Shown: in pieces, positions 39,701 through 52,500 of the stretch
Numbering within the stretch: the stretch's first letter is position 1
How the letters are laid out: each line of letters starts with the position of its first letter
DNA from: Mya arenaria
Taxonomy: Eukaryota > Mollusca > Bivalvia > Myida > Myidae
Assembly: GCF_026914265.1 (NCBI RefSeq)
Contig: NC_069134.1
Location: 9,045,758 to 9,109,757, forward strand
Reading direction: 5' to 3'
Length of the DNA: 64,000 nt
Position numbers and translations under genes: made by a program
Notes under the pieces: model-generated
Seen by the model: the letters and a program-made list of their open reading frames with translations, nothing else
Told to the model about the DNA's origin: nothing
The model's database searches: none

Positions 39701-40759
39701 CATTCAGAGGACTTGCACAAAATATAGCCAATTATCGTTAAAAGGCAACAGTTCATTAAATACCTGCAGATTATGTGCTACAGTCTAAAAGATAAACAAA
39801 GGCATTCCGATTTCAACTTAATACCTATTGATTAACAAGATAAACACTTCCTAAATAACAGGCCAATTTTATCTCCGCCAGTTCTTACTATTGAGCTGTG
39901 TGTCAGTATTGGATGTAATAGCATTTGGCGACTGGTACCCTTGCTGACCATCATCACTGGGGGAGACCTCTCCTGCTGCTCATCATTCTGCCCTGTTGGA
40001 AAAAAACAGCATAACAAGTCATTTGAAATACACACTTTGAAAGATCACACAATCAGTTTGAGGACCTTACATTCAGAGGACTTGCACTTTGGAAGATAAA
40101 CAATCAGTTTGAGGACCTTGCGATCCTGAAGACGACTTGCACAAACTAGCGTAAAAAGCACCCTTTAATTAAATATCTCTAGATTAAATTATACAAACTG
40201 AACGATAAACAAAGGCATTCAAATATCAATTGAGTTGCTAAATATTAATAAGTAACAAGCCACAACTTACTCAACCTAATCTTACCATTGAGCTGTCTGT
40301 CAGTATTGGATGTTACAGCATTTGGGAACTGGTACCCTTGCTGGGAATCATCACTTGGAGACCTCTCCTGCAGCTCATTATTCTGACCTGTTCAAAAAAC
40401 AGCATAACATGACTTCTAACCCATTCCCTAATATGGGGTTTCTGCAGCAAACAACATTTAGAAAGATGTGGATAAAAGATCAAACTGTTTATCGAAATGA
40501 AAATTCCATGTTTAGAAAGCATTGAAAAATTGTGGCAAAGTGAGAAATTGTTACTGCTACTCCCCCTTTGACAAAATATTTTCAACTGTTTTCTGCTGCA
40601 GGAGACCTAAAAATATGTTAGCAGGGCCTCTGTGGTAGCAAGGTTAGAGTCGCTGACTCATAATCTCTAGCCCCTCACTGCTGTGGGTTTGAATCCCAAA
40701 AGGATTTGTGAATATCTTTATGTGAGGAAGCCACCGGCTGGCTTGCGGTAGGTCAGTGG
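33751..40759 (+). repeat. 1258-bp tandem array, about 5.6 copies
   Basis: The anchor GGCGACTGGTACCCTTGC followed by TGGGAATC recurs at about 34035, 35292, 36550, 37808, 39064 and 40323, spacing 1256-1259 bp. Copies 2-5 differ at only a handful of positions by eye; the first and last are more diverged, as expected of array edges. Each unit has two related halves, each with a GAGGACCTTACATTCAGAGG block and a CGACTGGTACCCTTGCTG block, plus a tRNA-like SINE. The array stops abruptly inside the SINE at 40759. Open frames of 60-90 codons recurring in every unit are not supported as genes. Confidence 0.95.
34334..34602 (+). mobile_element. tRNA-derived SINE embedded in each array unit
   Basis: Starts GCAGGGCCTCTGTGGTAGCA with an A-box-like TGGTAGCAAGG and a B-box-like GGTGTGAATCCC (GGTTTGAATCCC in the last copy, nearer the GGTTCGAATCC consensus). 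A body with CCGGCTGGCTTGCGGTAGG and a tail with GTCGCAAAATGACAGAAA follow. Further copies begin near 35592, 36850, 38106, 39365 and 40624. An independent reverse-oriented copy at 42030-42175 shows that this is a dispersed family carried along by the array. Confidence 0.75.
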
Positions 40760-41570
40760 CATTCTGGCAAACTTTCGCATTCTGTTTCCGTTTTGCGTAG
40801 TTGCATGGAGGAGTAACAATATTGCTATTGTTATTTCAACAGCGACATCTTAAGAGTAAATGCCTTGCTTCTCGATAAAGTCAAGTGACGGGAAATGGCG
40901 ACGATTATCGGATCAAACTGACCACCCTAATATAATATGGAAACTGGTCTTCCGGTGCCAAAGGTAAGCTCCGCCCTCGTCAATAACTTCCCTTGAATTT
41001 CGATACACACCCACGTAGACAAAACACACATTGGGAAGCCGGCAATATAAAATTAATTGTTTATATCATAACAACTTATTTAATTTTTCGCCTGCCTGTC
41101 TTCAATTTTCATCGATTGCACCGGGATTATCTTCCATAATCGCCCCAAAATACTAGTCAATAAAATATCCGGAAAAGCGATTTTTAAATCTGTCATTAAA
41201 CATTAACAAACACGATTTATATGAGATTAAATTGGCTTTAAACACAGAAAAAGAACATAATTCGGCGTTGCAGAAACATTTTTTTATATTAAATAGTCAT
41301 TTTTTCAAAAATTGTGTGAAACTTTTTATGTGGGTACGTTTTGACCAGAAAAGCGCTTATGTTTTGACCTGGTTTGGGTACGTTTTGACCAGGATGTGGG
41401 TACGTTTTGACTTGGGTACGTTTTTACTTGGGTACGTTTTGACTGGTTACCATCGCCCTAGCCGAACCATCAAACATGTAAACGGGATATATAAAAAATC
41501 CGTTCATCTAAACTTATTTACTCAAATTATCTGTATCATGTCGTCTTTAATTGACAAAGCAATGCGCTGA
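40760..41570. other. Intergenic between array and SINE
   Basis: No gene supported. A small tandem repeat of GGGTACGTTTTGACC with variable spacers occupies 41333-41450. A 112-codon open frame (41232-41570) runs through it and reads as repeat-derived. Confidence 0.5.
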
Positions 41571-41878
41571 AGCAATTAGCGGAGCCCGAAAGCGAAGTAA
41601 TTAGAGGTCTGGCTCCTAGTCCTAGAGTCGTCTCGTCGTAGAGGTTTGAACCCGGGTTCCGTCACATAGTTTGTGACTGTCTAAATATATCACAAAATCC
41701 TTTTTACGGCCATTTGCCTTTTTTCTGATTCATTGTATGTCAGTCTTAAGTGAACGACAAGATTAAACAAACTCTGTTCGGGTAAGTTTAGACCATGAAA
41801 AGTATATGCAGGTAAAGTGATCGCATTGATCGTGATACGACCTAAATGGTGATAAAAACTGCGTACGTTAAACAACAA

Positions 41879-41920
<42 letters not shown>

Positions 41921-41938
41921 AAACAACTCAGCCCTCTC
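41571..41938 (+). mobile_element. Second tRNA-derived SINE with (AAC)n tail
   Basis: The B-box-like AGAGGTTTGAACCCGGG at 41640 follows GCTCCTAGTCCTAGAGTCG. The body ends in CAACAACAACAACAACAAC (about 41872-41930), the kind of short-period tail typical of SINEs. It differs from the SINE in the 1258-bp array. The 5' limit is approximate. Confidence 0.55.
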
Positions 41939-42029
41939 ATCAACCCAATTCACACAAGGGAATTCATGGAAATGTATTGGTAGGCTAAATATTCACTCAT
42001 TTCTAAATTTCGTTTTGTTTTGTTTTGTG

Positions 42030-42175
42030 TTGGGTTTTACGTAACTTCGACAGTATTGCAGTCATTGCGCGAAGTCCGGCTAACCTCAAGTGGAGGAAGA
42101 CCCCAGAAACCCATCTGAGTTGCACAGACGGACAACTGGGTAGAACCACTGACCTACCGCAAGCCAGCCGGTCTT
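42030..42175 (-). mobile_element. Reverse-oriented copy of the array SINE
   Basis: ACTTCGACAGTATTGCAGTC through CAAGTGGAGGAAGA, CAACTGGGTAGAACCACTG and ACCTACCGCAAGCCAGCCGG is the reverse complement, with about 10-15 percent divergence by eye, of the 3' half of the SINE at 34334-34602. The tRNA-like head is missing. Confidence 0.75.
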
Positions 42176-42283
42176 AATTTCGTAAAAAATCATCAACTAA
42201 ATTCAGATAAAACATATGTACGCTTTTTTTCTATTTTTGAATTACACTAAGTGGACATTTTCGCCATACAGGTCTACATTATT

Positions 42284-43748
42284 CCCAGCCAGCAAGCATA
42301 TATATGGGCGATATCAGTAATCTGATATAGGTATTCGGATATTGCATAGATAAAGCATTGATGTATGATTTAGGATATAGTTTTTATGATATCGAGTCAA
42401 TATCGGCGTGATGTTTGAACTCGATGGCATATCACGGGGATTATCAGTACTCCGATATTGGTATTCGGATATTACATAGATATAGCATTGATGTATGATT
42501 TAGGATATAGTTTTTATGATATCGAGTCAATATCGGCGTGATGTTTGAACTCGATGGCATATCACGGGGATTATCAGTAATCTGATATAGGTATTCGGAT
42601 ATTGCATAGATAAAGCATTGATGTATGATTTAGGATATAGTTTTTAAGATATCGAGTCAATATCGGCGTGATGTTTGAACTCGATGTCATATCACGGGGA
42701 TTATCAGTAATCTGATATAGGTATTCGGATATTACATAGATATAGCATTGATGTATGATTTAGGATATAGATTTTATGATATCGAGTCAATATCGGCGTG
42801 ATGTTTGAACTCGATGTCATATCACAGGGATTATCAGTAATCTGATATAGGTATTCGGATATTTCACAGATATAGCATTGATATATGAATTAGAATATAG
42901 TTTAATGATATTGAGGCAATATTAGTATGATGTTTTGAACTCGATGTCAAATTGATACCACTACACACAGAAAATCGGATATTTTACAGATATAGCATTG
43001 ATTTATGAATTAGAATATAGTTTTAATGATATTGAGGCATGTTCAGTGTGCCCAATGTCGGTATGATATAGGACTGTAGATAACATTGAGATTGAAAATA
43101 TATTTGTCCAATATTGGCCCTATATTGTCTTATTACCTCCCTTTTTATTCATTTAAAACCAAAACAATTTGAATAAAAATGAGTTGACCATTTCAATTGT
43201 ATATTTTATCCTGCATATAATTTTAAATAAGACTTTATTTCTGTTTGCTGTTACATTTCAGGATAAATACACCATTTCTTTAAAAAATAAATATCTTTAA
43301 ATTAAGAGTAGAGAGAATTAGGAGAATTAATATTTGTATATTACAATTGTCATCAAACTAAAGCTCAAATAGCTATAGTAATATTTGAAAAGATGGATAT
43401 TGGCATCTCTATTTAAGCAGCTGCCCTTTTACAGCGAAAGTTGTAAATGGGAAGCTAATCTAAATATATAGATATAATAAATATGCAAAACTGGTAAAGT
43501 GATTATAGTTTAATATTGAAATTCAAAGGACATCAGCTTCCGTATATAGATCCTATATCAGAAAATCGACATCCAGGGGATATGGAACTATATTGAGGCT
43601 ATATACCGTCTATAACAATACGGATATCCAGGGGATTTAGCATAGGATGTGCAAGATTTCGATCGCCCCGATATCCGGTACCGATATCCAGCCGACGTCC
43701 ATGCCGATATATTTGCTATATAGACCCAATATACGTCTGCTGACTGGG
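42284..43748. mobile_element. Inverted-repeat-bounded element with internal 130-bp tandem repeat
   Basis: Ends CCCAGCCAGCA (42284) and TGCTGACTGGG (to 43748) are inverted repeats; similarity continues inward for about 25 bp. Inside, a 130-bp unit marked by GTATTCGGATATT restarts at 42331, 42461, 42591, 42721 and 42851, with a decayed sixth copy near 42970. The remainder is rich in GATATC/CCGATAT words. No coding capacity. The layout, short ends around a tandem core, resembles pearl-type elements described from bivalves (comparison from memory). Confidence 0.65.
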
Positions 43749-44870
43749 TTAGTGTTTCAACTAACATTCGGAAAAATAAAAACCCATTTGTGCCCAAGGT
43801 CCCATCAATTTGAGCTCTCCAAACACTGTAGACCCAGACGAGAGAGCTCCTGGAAGGACCCTTCTGGCCTGGGTCTGAAGTGTTTGGATTCATAATTTGT
43901 CATTATTTAAATACATGTACACATTACCGTCAAAACCAAAATGAACTGGTCCAATTATTGAAAGACGACTGGCTTATTTAAAGATTTGGGCATACATGGT
44001 TAAATATATACAAAGTCGGTCTTGATTTCTATTAACACTCTTTCAATGTTTATGTCCATATACCCCCGCTTTGAAAATCAAACACGGGTACCAGACATGT
44101 TTCACTCGAACTCTAGCTGATAAAAAGGATACAATTCAAGCTATAAAGCATATTGTAAATTCGTGATCTTGGACTTTTCACGTCCAAATAAAGTACGCGT
44201 CAAACTGAATGCGAGTGCTTTGTTAGACCAGATAAAAATCACAGGGAAGTATGATGGCATTTCGTTTTCTTCATTGAAATGATAAACAATTGCAAATCTT
44301 AAAATGGCTAAATTTGAGATTTTTTTTATAACTTCCTTATAACTTTTATAACAGAGACAGTAGACGTTAGTAACGCAACGTAACAAACGGCATTAGATAC
44401 ATAACTTGCTAAATAATTAACACTCTTATTTATCAGTCACAATAGGTAAATAAAAAAGAAACAACAAATTAACGAACATACAAACTCAAGTTCGGATGCA
44501 CAATGTTTAGCTGTGCCGATATTTTGAGGACATGGATACACTTTATACACCATATCGCTTAAATGAGGACTTACATTTGATTGGACAGATACTACCACTC
44601 AGGCGCAATTTGATTGGTTCGCCTATGCACACTTTTAAGAGACCGGGGAAAAATGTGCATGGTGGCATACACGAATTCAAGACAACGCTATTTTCTGAGG
44701 ACTTCGTAGATTTTGGAAAATTTAAACATAGTCCTCACGAAGATGCCAAATAATGAAAAATCTTTATGAGGACTCGTGTGCAAGTCCTCATACTACGAAC
44801 AGTCCTCAGACCGTTGGTGTGCGTAACACTATACGTCCTCAAAACGGTGGTAATACAAGCCCACACACAC
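43749..44870. other. Intergenic, no gene seen
   Basis: AT-rich sequence. From 44520 to 44820 it has repeated GAGGAC and GTCCTC words (GAGGACTTACATTTG, CTGAGGACTTCGTAG, GAGGACTCGTGTG, AGTCCTCAT, CAGTCCTCAG), which echo the blocks in the 1258-bp array. An AC run at 44862-44884 begins the next satellite. Confidence 0.4.
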
Positions 44871-44975
44871 ACACACACACACACAAGATAACAAGATATA
44901 CACAACGAAAGACACACATCGAGATACACACAACGATTGACACGCAATCCGATAGACGCACAGCGAGATACACAC

Positions 44976-45470
44976 CACGATAGACACACAACGTGACACA
45001 CACAATAAAGGCTCACAGCGAGATACTCACCACGATAGACACACACCATGACACATACAATAAAGGCACACAGCAAGACACTCACCACGATAGATACACA
45101 ACGTGACACATACAATAAAGGCTCACAGCAAGATACTCACCACGATAGACACACAACGTGACACAAACAATAAAGGCGCACAGCGAGATACTCACCACGA
45201 TAGACACACAACGTGACACATACAATAAAGGCTCACAGCAAGATACTCACCACGATAGACACACAACGTGACACAAACAATAAAGGCTCACAGCAAGATA
45301 CTCACCAAGATAGACACACAACGTGACACATACAATAAAGGCGCACAGCGGGATACACACCACGATAGATACACAACGTGACACATACAATAAAGGCGCA
45401 CAGCGAGATACACACACGATAGACACACACCGTGATGATACAGAACAAGAGACACACAACGAGAGACATA
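44976..45470. repeat. 55-bp minisatellite, about 9 copies
   Basis: CACGATAGACACACAACGTG starts at about 44976, 45031, 45086, 45141, 45196, 45251, 45306, 45361 and 45415. Each unit also holds ACATACAATAAAGG and CACAGC-AGATAC. The flanks (44885-44975 and 45440-45500) are CACAACGAGAGACA-type sequence identical in style to the 4.6-kb satellite at 22-26.5 kb. Confidence 0.95.
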
Positions 45471-45509
45471 TTACTAGACACAGTCACTCAGCGAGGGACA
45501 CACAAGCTC

Positions 45510-46139
45510 ACAAGAATCTGAGTACGAAATACATAGTTATATATTGGTACATTAAAAGATCGCTATCAATAAGTTTAGTAGGTTACGTCTACATAGCATG
45601 ATTTCATAAAATCTAATAATACATGTATATATCATTTGTCCAGAGTGGATGGTACACTTGAATCTATTTCCGCAAAGTAAAGTATGCACTGTTTATTTAA
45701 CTTACATCATCCCGTTTGCACTACTTTAAAGTACACAATATTGTGAACTATTTGCATTAGAAAGCAATTAAATATACTCCTGATCGTTTTAGATTAAAAA
45801 AGCTTTGGCATTTTCTGGAGTTTTGCCAAATTTAAAATATATTTAAATATTTTAAACGTATATATTAAAATGCAACGTAATATTAGTTTGTTAACACCAA
45901 AGACAAAGACTAACGCAGTGGGTATTTCCCACTCTATTCCCAGTATGATATGAAAGTGACGATACAAGAACTAGGTCATTTTGAATTGATTTTTATGGTT
46001 TAAACGGATGTTTAAGTATACCACAAGGAATACCATATTGATATCTCATCATTCTATTTCGTTTTGTCATCAGATTGAGCCAAAATAAAGTATAATTTCA
46101 AAACCTTCCTGAGGCTGTTGGAGCCAGTATGCTTGGAAG
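45510..46139. other. Upstream region of the CARD gene
   Basis: No open reading frame of note. A good splice acceptor (TTCGTTTTGTCATCAG, ending about 46073) lies 66 bp before the start codon, so the first coding exon is probably preceded by an untranslated exon further upstream. No core promoter identified. Confidence 0.4.
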
Positions 46140-46597
46140 ATGGAAAGAAGGATATGTGAATTCCGACCAGAAATTGTGCAGTGTATCAAAACAGAGCGTG
46201 TACTGCAGCACCTTGTTCCTTCATTTATAACCCAAGGTAATGTAAAACAATACATATTTCATGTATGTATATATTTCATAACGTATACAGAAATCATAAA
46301 AAAATGATCATATTTTTCGCGTTATGCTGGATTTTATGACAAGTACTGATTGTAATATTATTTGTTTTGTTGTGAATAACCCAAATCAAAGTAGGTTATC
46401 GGCTGTGGGATTCTAATGCAACGTAATCATGTTGCTATTGTTAGATTGGCATGTATTAATTTCAGGCGAGAGTAGAGTCATTAAACGGCTATACAAGATA
46501 TCCACAGAAAGGGCAAACAACAAACTTCTTGATAACTTATTGCTGTCTACGTCGCAAGGAAAATGGGTGGCGTTTATCGACGCCCTGAGAAGAGAAG
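46140..46597 (+). CDS. Exons 1-2: CARD-like domain 1
   Basis: The two exons join in phase 1. FRPEIVQCIKTERVLQHLVP resembles the first two helices of a RIG-I-type CARD, and NNKLLDNLLL followed by KWVAFIDALRREG resembles helices 4-6. It lacks the usual acidic loop after helix 3, so it is the weaker of the four. Confidence 0.65.
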
Positions 46598-49500
46598 GTT
46601 TCTGATTTGTTTATTTTAATCTTGTGAAAAGCGTTAGCATACAACTTAAAGTTACTCGTTCATGGTGTAAAAACTGCACTCTTGTTATTACGAAATAAAG
46701 TGTGGCAAATCATCAGGAGTATAAAACTTAGACACAGACGGCTTGAACCCTTCAACAAATGTTGATAAATGCTCAAATGTTGTCATTGAAGTCCACAATT
46801 TTGAAATGCGTCACTAACGCGATTCAACAAAAGGCTTTTACTTGATTTGATGATTGACATGTTTCCGACAAAAACATCAGAATTGTATAAGTCCTTGTGG
46901 GCAAGTTGATAAGCTATCGGGTTTCTATTTTTTCTTGATTGTACCGGTTCGCTCGCCACTATAACAAGGTTGTTGTTTATATACTTCCATTGCATTTTTT
47001 CTGCAATTTCCGTATCAAATAGTAAAATAATGATAATATACATGTTTTCAGATGCATTATCGGGAATATTATTGTTGGTGCGAGTCCCTGTAAAAAAAAA
47101 TTGAAGAATACTTCAAGAAGTTATTGTCTGTTTCAGAGTACATTTTTCTTGAGAAGCTTTTAAATTGCGAGGATACGTTGAACAAAACCAATTACAGAAA
47201 CTACAGAAGAATAATTGAATTGTTTGCACCGACATTAAAACAGCAAATAGAACCATCAGAACTGACAACATTTCTTGTGGCCGACAGAGTCATTTCTGAC
47301 GTAGACCAAGAGGAGATTATAGCCGAACAGCAGAACCACGGTTGTATAGCAGCCACGGTTGTTCTCCTTGATCGTATCAAAACCCATCTCAACCCTGATG
47401 AGTGGTATCAACGTTTCTTGCTGGTAAATGTTGTTTGTTTAGTATTAAGTACTTTTCCTGAGTGAAATATCCTGTTTCCTTCATTTTGTCCCATATGACC
47501 AATGCTCTTCAAGTAATAAAAACTATCGCGAAATCAATAACACGTGATAAAATGTAGGTTTTATGAAAATCTCAGTCATCATAAATTGTCGTGAAATAGG
47601 TATATATATATTAGAATTTGAATCTGATAGAGAAAGTTTACAAGGGACTAATACGTTCATTCCCCATGGATTTTTTTCTAAAACACTAACATATTTACTT
47701 GGTTGTAGAGTTTATCTAGTTATATTGCACAAATTAATATTCCTTAAAGGAGCATGCCCATATGGTTTAATGGTCATATATTGTCAGTCAGCTTGGATCA
47801 CTTTTTTACTTTATGTTCTGCATTTTACTAAAATTTATAGATTGACAAATACCACAGAATGAAAGAATGAAAGAATGTGTAAATCATGTAAGATGAATTT
47901 AACCGCCTACACAATTAAAGAATGCCAACGATTAAATAAATAGGTATCTTCCAATCCACATACATTTTGGAAAATAATAAAGAAACGCTATGATAAAAAG
48001 AAGATAAATTAATTTCATAAAACGCTGCCGATTTATTCAACCATTTTAGAGACATGTTCAACCAATATGAAAATCATGACAAAGAACACTTCGAGTCTAA
48101 CAACCACAAAGGATAATCAAAATCTTAGATATACCCGAAAACGAAATCATAAAAGCTGTTTTATCTTAAACTAATAATAAAAGCTCTGACAGATATCAGT
48201 TGCCTACCCAATTATTCATATGTTTAATGCTAATACTTCCTCTTTACAATCGTATATTTCTAACACAAGTACACCCCGAGTCATTGGGTAAAGATATTGT
48301 TACCCAAGTGTTCAAAAAGGGGATGTTTACGATGGTATAAACTATAAAGGGACCACTTTAACTAATATAAATTTCACAAATATACACTCAAATCTTGTTA
48401 AATATGCTGACTTAATTGTCACAAGAGAATGCAAAGTTAACAGAAAACCAGTTTGGATTCCAAATAGCTGACTGTATATTTATTCCACAATCTATTATAT
48501 CGAAAACGTTGAGTGAAAAGCAAGGACTCTGTATAACTCTGTCAAGCTGTGTGTTAAATTCAACACGGTGTTCTCTCCCTTAATCGAATATTCTTCTGGA
48601 GCGCTGTTCTTGATAAACGATATTATTAAAAATATAAATTCTGACTTGCTTGGAATATATTAAATATTCTCATTATTATTATATGCAGACGACATGGTAT
48701 AATTTGCAGTCACAAGACAGTTTAAAAGCGATTTTGAAAAAAATGTTGAAAATTACTGGCGATTAAGAATCAATGTTGGCAAAAGTAAAGCATGATAATT
48801 TGAAATGGAAGATCCACACATATTGATATATCACTCTATCAATTTATAGCACTCCATCGAAGTATTTCCATCATTCAAGTATCTTGGCATCCGTTTATTA
48901 AAAAACCCCGGAAACTTTCTGAGTTAAAAAAAATGTTGGACAACACTTTGGAATGTATGGTTAAAAAAGAAATAGGCAGTTTTTGTCTCGAGCTTAAACG
49001 AAATAGGAGTTTTGATAAATATTTCCAAAAATGGTACTCGGAAATGAAAAATCCTCTAAATTAAAAAGTTATGCTATATACAAACACGCCTTTGAAAGAG
49101 AAAAGTTCACATATTTTTTTATTATCAGCAAGAAACACTGGAATCATGCAAGATTTCGAACATCATCGGATCAACTGGCTGAATTTAATTGAAACAGAAG
49201 GTCATTTTCTTTAAGTATTTCCAAAATACAGAGAAATAATTTCAAACCATATTTTTGCCATTGGCTATCAATTAACAAATTTGCCAATTTCATGAGTTCA
49301 ACTTCAAACTTTATAATATTACAAATTTGATTTATTCAGATTCAAATCTCATGAATGTTATGTCTTAGAACAAGCCTGTTAAAAGCAATATATTCGCTGT
49401 ATCCTCTTGTTTATTCAATATCTTATTATATTGTATGTATTGTTTTTTTTTGCTATTTACATTGTATTGTTTTATGCAGTACATGTATTATACATAGATT

Positions 49501-52500
49501 ATAGTTTTTGATTTACAGATTTGTACAAGCCGGTATCATGAATGCATTCACTTAGTATTTTCAGATATCTTAGTAAACACTGTAATCTAGAGATCCAGTA
49601 ACTATAATTATTCTTATTTTCACACATCTCACTTACAAGGGCACGACAACATAAACTATCATAAATTTTACCATATGTTTTCCATGTCTATAGGCATTGT
49701 ACAAAAACGGACAAAGCTCTCTCGTTAAGGATGTCGACCCAGACTTTTACTGGAAACATCAAACGGAAGAAACTATAGAACGGACTGGTATGCTACATAA
49801 CTTAAATTCTTTCCAATTTCAGTAAGATAGGAATTCAATGGTTATTAAGAAAATCTATTAGCTTAAACTTCTTTGGACACACAATAAATTTTATCCATTG
49901 TTTGTTTCAGTACCTTGCGACAAAGGCTCCGTTAATACAGAAAGGGCGGCTGGTGAAATGCCAGAAGATGCAGAATCAAACATTGCAAAGAGAATCATTG
50001 ATTACTGGTCGGAAATTGTGGAAATTGTGGATATAGATGATTTGAACCAGTATTTAAACCCTGATCTTCTTGATGAAGGTACTGCATTAGGGAAATGTTG
50101 CTGTAATACAGTATGCCTTTAAATCAAATTTATTGATGTTTAGCAGACGCTAAAGTTTATTTCAATATTTATATACAAAACAACAGAAACAAGCACAGTT
50201 GTCGAAGGTTGAAAGTTTAAACATAAACCCCGTTTAATGGCACATGGTTAACATCAAAGACATAAAACACAGAAACAAATAATTAACACTAATCAAATTT
50301 CTTTTAAAATCCGGCTTATTTGAAATCTTTTTAATCGGCACACATTTTGCATTTATTAGTAGATGGAACAAGAATAAGGGGAATAGAGCCAGAACATACA
50401 GGAGAAGCATTGAGTAAGCTGTTACACAAGGTTATAGGAGGAAAAGTTTGTCGAACGTTTCTGTGTGTCCTAGTAAACGCAGGTACCTTATCTTATTTGA
50501 TTTTTAAAATGCATAATTGCACCCGGAGCATAAACGTTTTACAATGCAATGTGTATTTTCCATAAATAAGTTTGTTTGTGCCGGCTGTTATATTCCTATG
50601 TATAACAAATTGCCGTTTCAATTTTCACAGGTTATCCGTTTCTTGCCTCATTTCTGAAAAGTGATTCGGACAATTCTTTAAAAACATCAACTTATTTGAG
50701 GAATCTTATTCAGATATTCTCTTCCCGTGTTCAAAACCAGTTGGATGTAAACCATGTTCTAAGCGATTTGGTTGCGGAAAGTGTAATAAGCCAAACAGAC
50801 AATGAGAAAATTAAGTCTGTGCTTGATTTAAGAGGAAACACAGCCGCTGCCATGGAGCTCTTAGATCGTATTCACAAGCGCCTTGAGCCTTGCAGTTGGT
50901 ATAGCACGTTTCTTCAGATATTAGTGAGGAGAGGACATGCACACATTGTTAAAATAATCGAACCTGATTATTTGGAAAACCAAACAAACTTCAGAGAAGA
51001 ATTACGTAAAATAGGTGTGCTACCTTTTAAACATATTTTGGTTAAACGTATTTAAAATATAAAAGGTTGTTTGTGGTTGTAGAAATAAAGAATTATGCCG
51101 ATAATCGATTGATTACTCTAATTTGCACAAGTAATTTTCATGCATGTATCGTGTGATGTATACATGGGCTGGTGGCCTTCTAGCAAGTAAATTGTTTGTT
51201 ATTGTTTGTCTTGACTCATGGAAACATGCGATATTTATTTAAATTTTTCTTTTTAGCAGAAAGCAACCTTCAGGAAGATTTGGCATTTTCTTTTGATAGT
51301 CCAAGCGATAAGACGTCTCTAGTTAAGGCCATTAAAAAGCGTATACACAATTTGGAATTGTCGAAAGAGGAAGCTTTGATCTCGATAGACAAATGGTTTT
51401 TGAAATTACAGGCATCATGTGAAGAAACAAAACGCGAAGTTTCAAGTTTAGCTAGCAGTGAACATGAGAGTCTTCAAAGGGTGTTGATAGACGTACAAGG
51501 TGTACCAAGTCAGGGTATTTACTTACCTGTTTTTTTTTAAATTTTCGCAATTTGTAAGAGATTCGTTTTCGATTTTGTTCATGATAATTGGAAATTATTT
51601 TAAATATAAAAAGAGATACTCCTTTATACCTAATCTAAATGTTGTTGTTTTCAGATGACCAGTTTGGCACTTTTAGAGACAGATGTTATGAACAAATTGG
51701 AACTTTGCCGAAAGCGATTTTATTTGAAAACAGCTCAGACTTAATTCTTTTCGGAGGATTTGGAACCGTATCGCTAGTTGAAAATCGAATGCGTGAAAAC
51801 GAACGTTTGCCAATCATTGACAACAGAATAAGCAGAGAAAAGAAACTGTCGAATGAAATTTCTAGGCTTAAACTCAGTTATTCTCCTTCCTCATCTTCGT
51901 CCTTTTTGAAAGTCAAAGGCAATCAGGTGCGAAAAACAGGAATGGCATTTCATGAGGCCTCATCATCCAAATCAAATTCGAGCCAAGGCGTCTTCGGAAG
52001 GTTCCAGCTACTGAAAAGCATAGAGTCAAACACGCTCTTAAGTTTGTCTTTTACGGACGCCGTGATCGATGCAAACGGCCATATAGTAGCGTTTTGTACT
52101 ACATTGTCTTCATTCTTCAGAATCGGCTTTGTTCAAAATCAGTTGGTGTTCCGTGATGTTATACAGTATGAGCATAACTGTGAGCAGCTTTGCCTTCTTG
52201 ACAAAAATGTCATTGGTGCAATGACTTCGAAAAATAAACCTTTGGTGACGATAGGAGGTAGTTGCGTTGAATTAGTTTTGAAATGGGAATGTGTTAGCCC
52301 AAAACAGACTATAGCAGCTGCAAAGGACAAAATGCTAGTTCTTTGCTCTGGTAAGCACATTCACGTATACAAACTATCGGAATTTAAGCAAGATGAGGTG
52401 AATCTTGGTGGTATTCCTATTTCCAAGGATTGGAATCCATCTAGTGCAGTCCTGAATACAGAAGAGTCGCAGATAATTGTCGCTGAGAATGGTATTTTCT

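Noticed and set aside
34022-40585. Recurring 60-90-codon open frames in each 1258-bp unit
   Set aside because: They repeat because the DNA repeats. Some cover the tRNA-like SINE, and there is no start context or domain.
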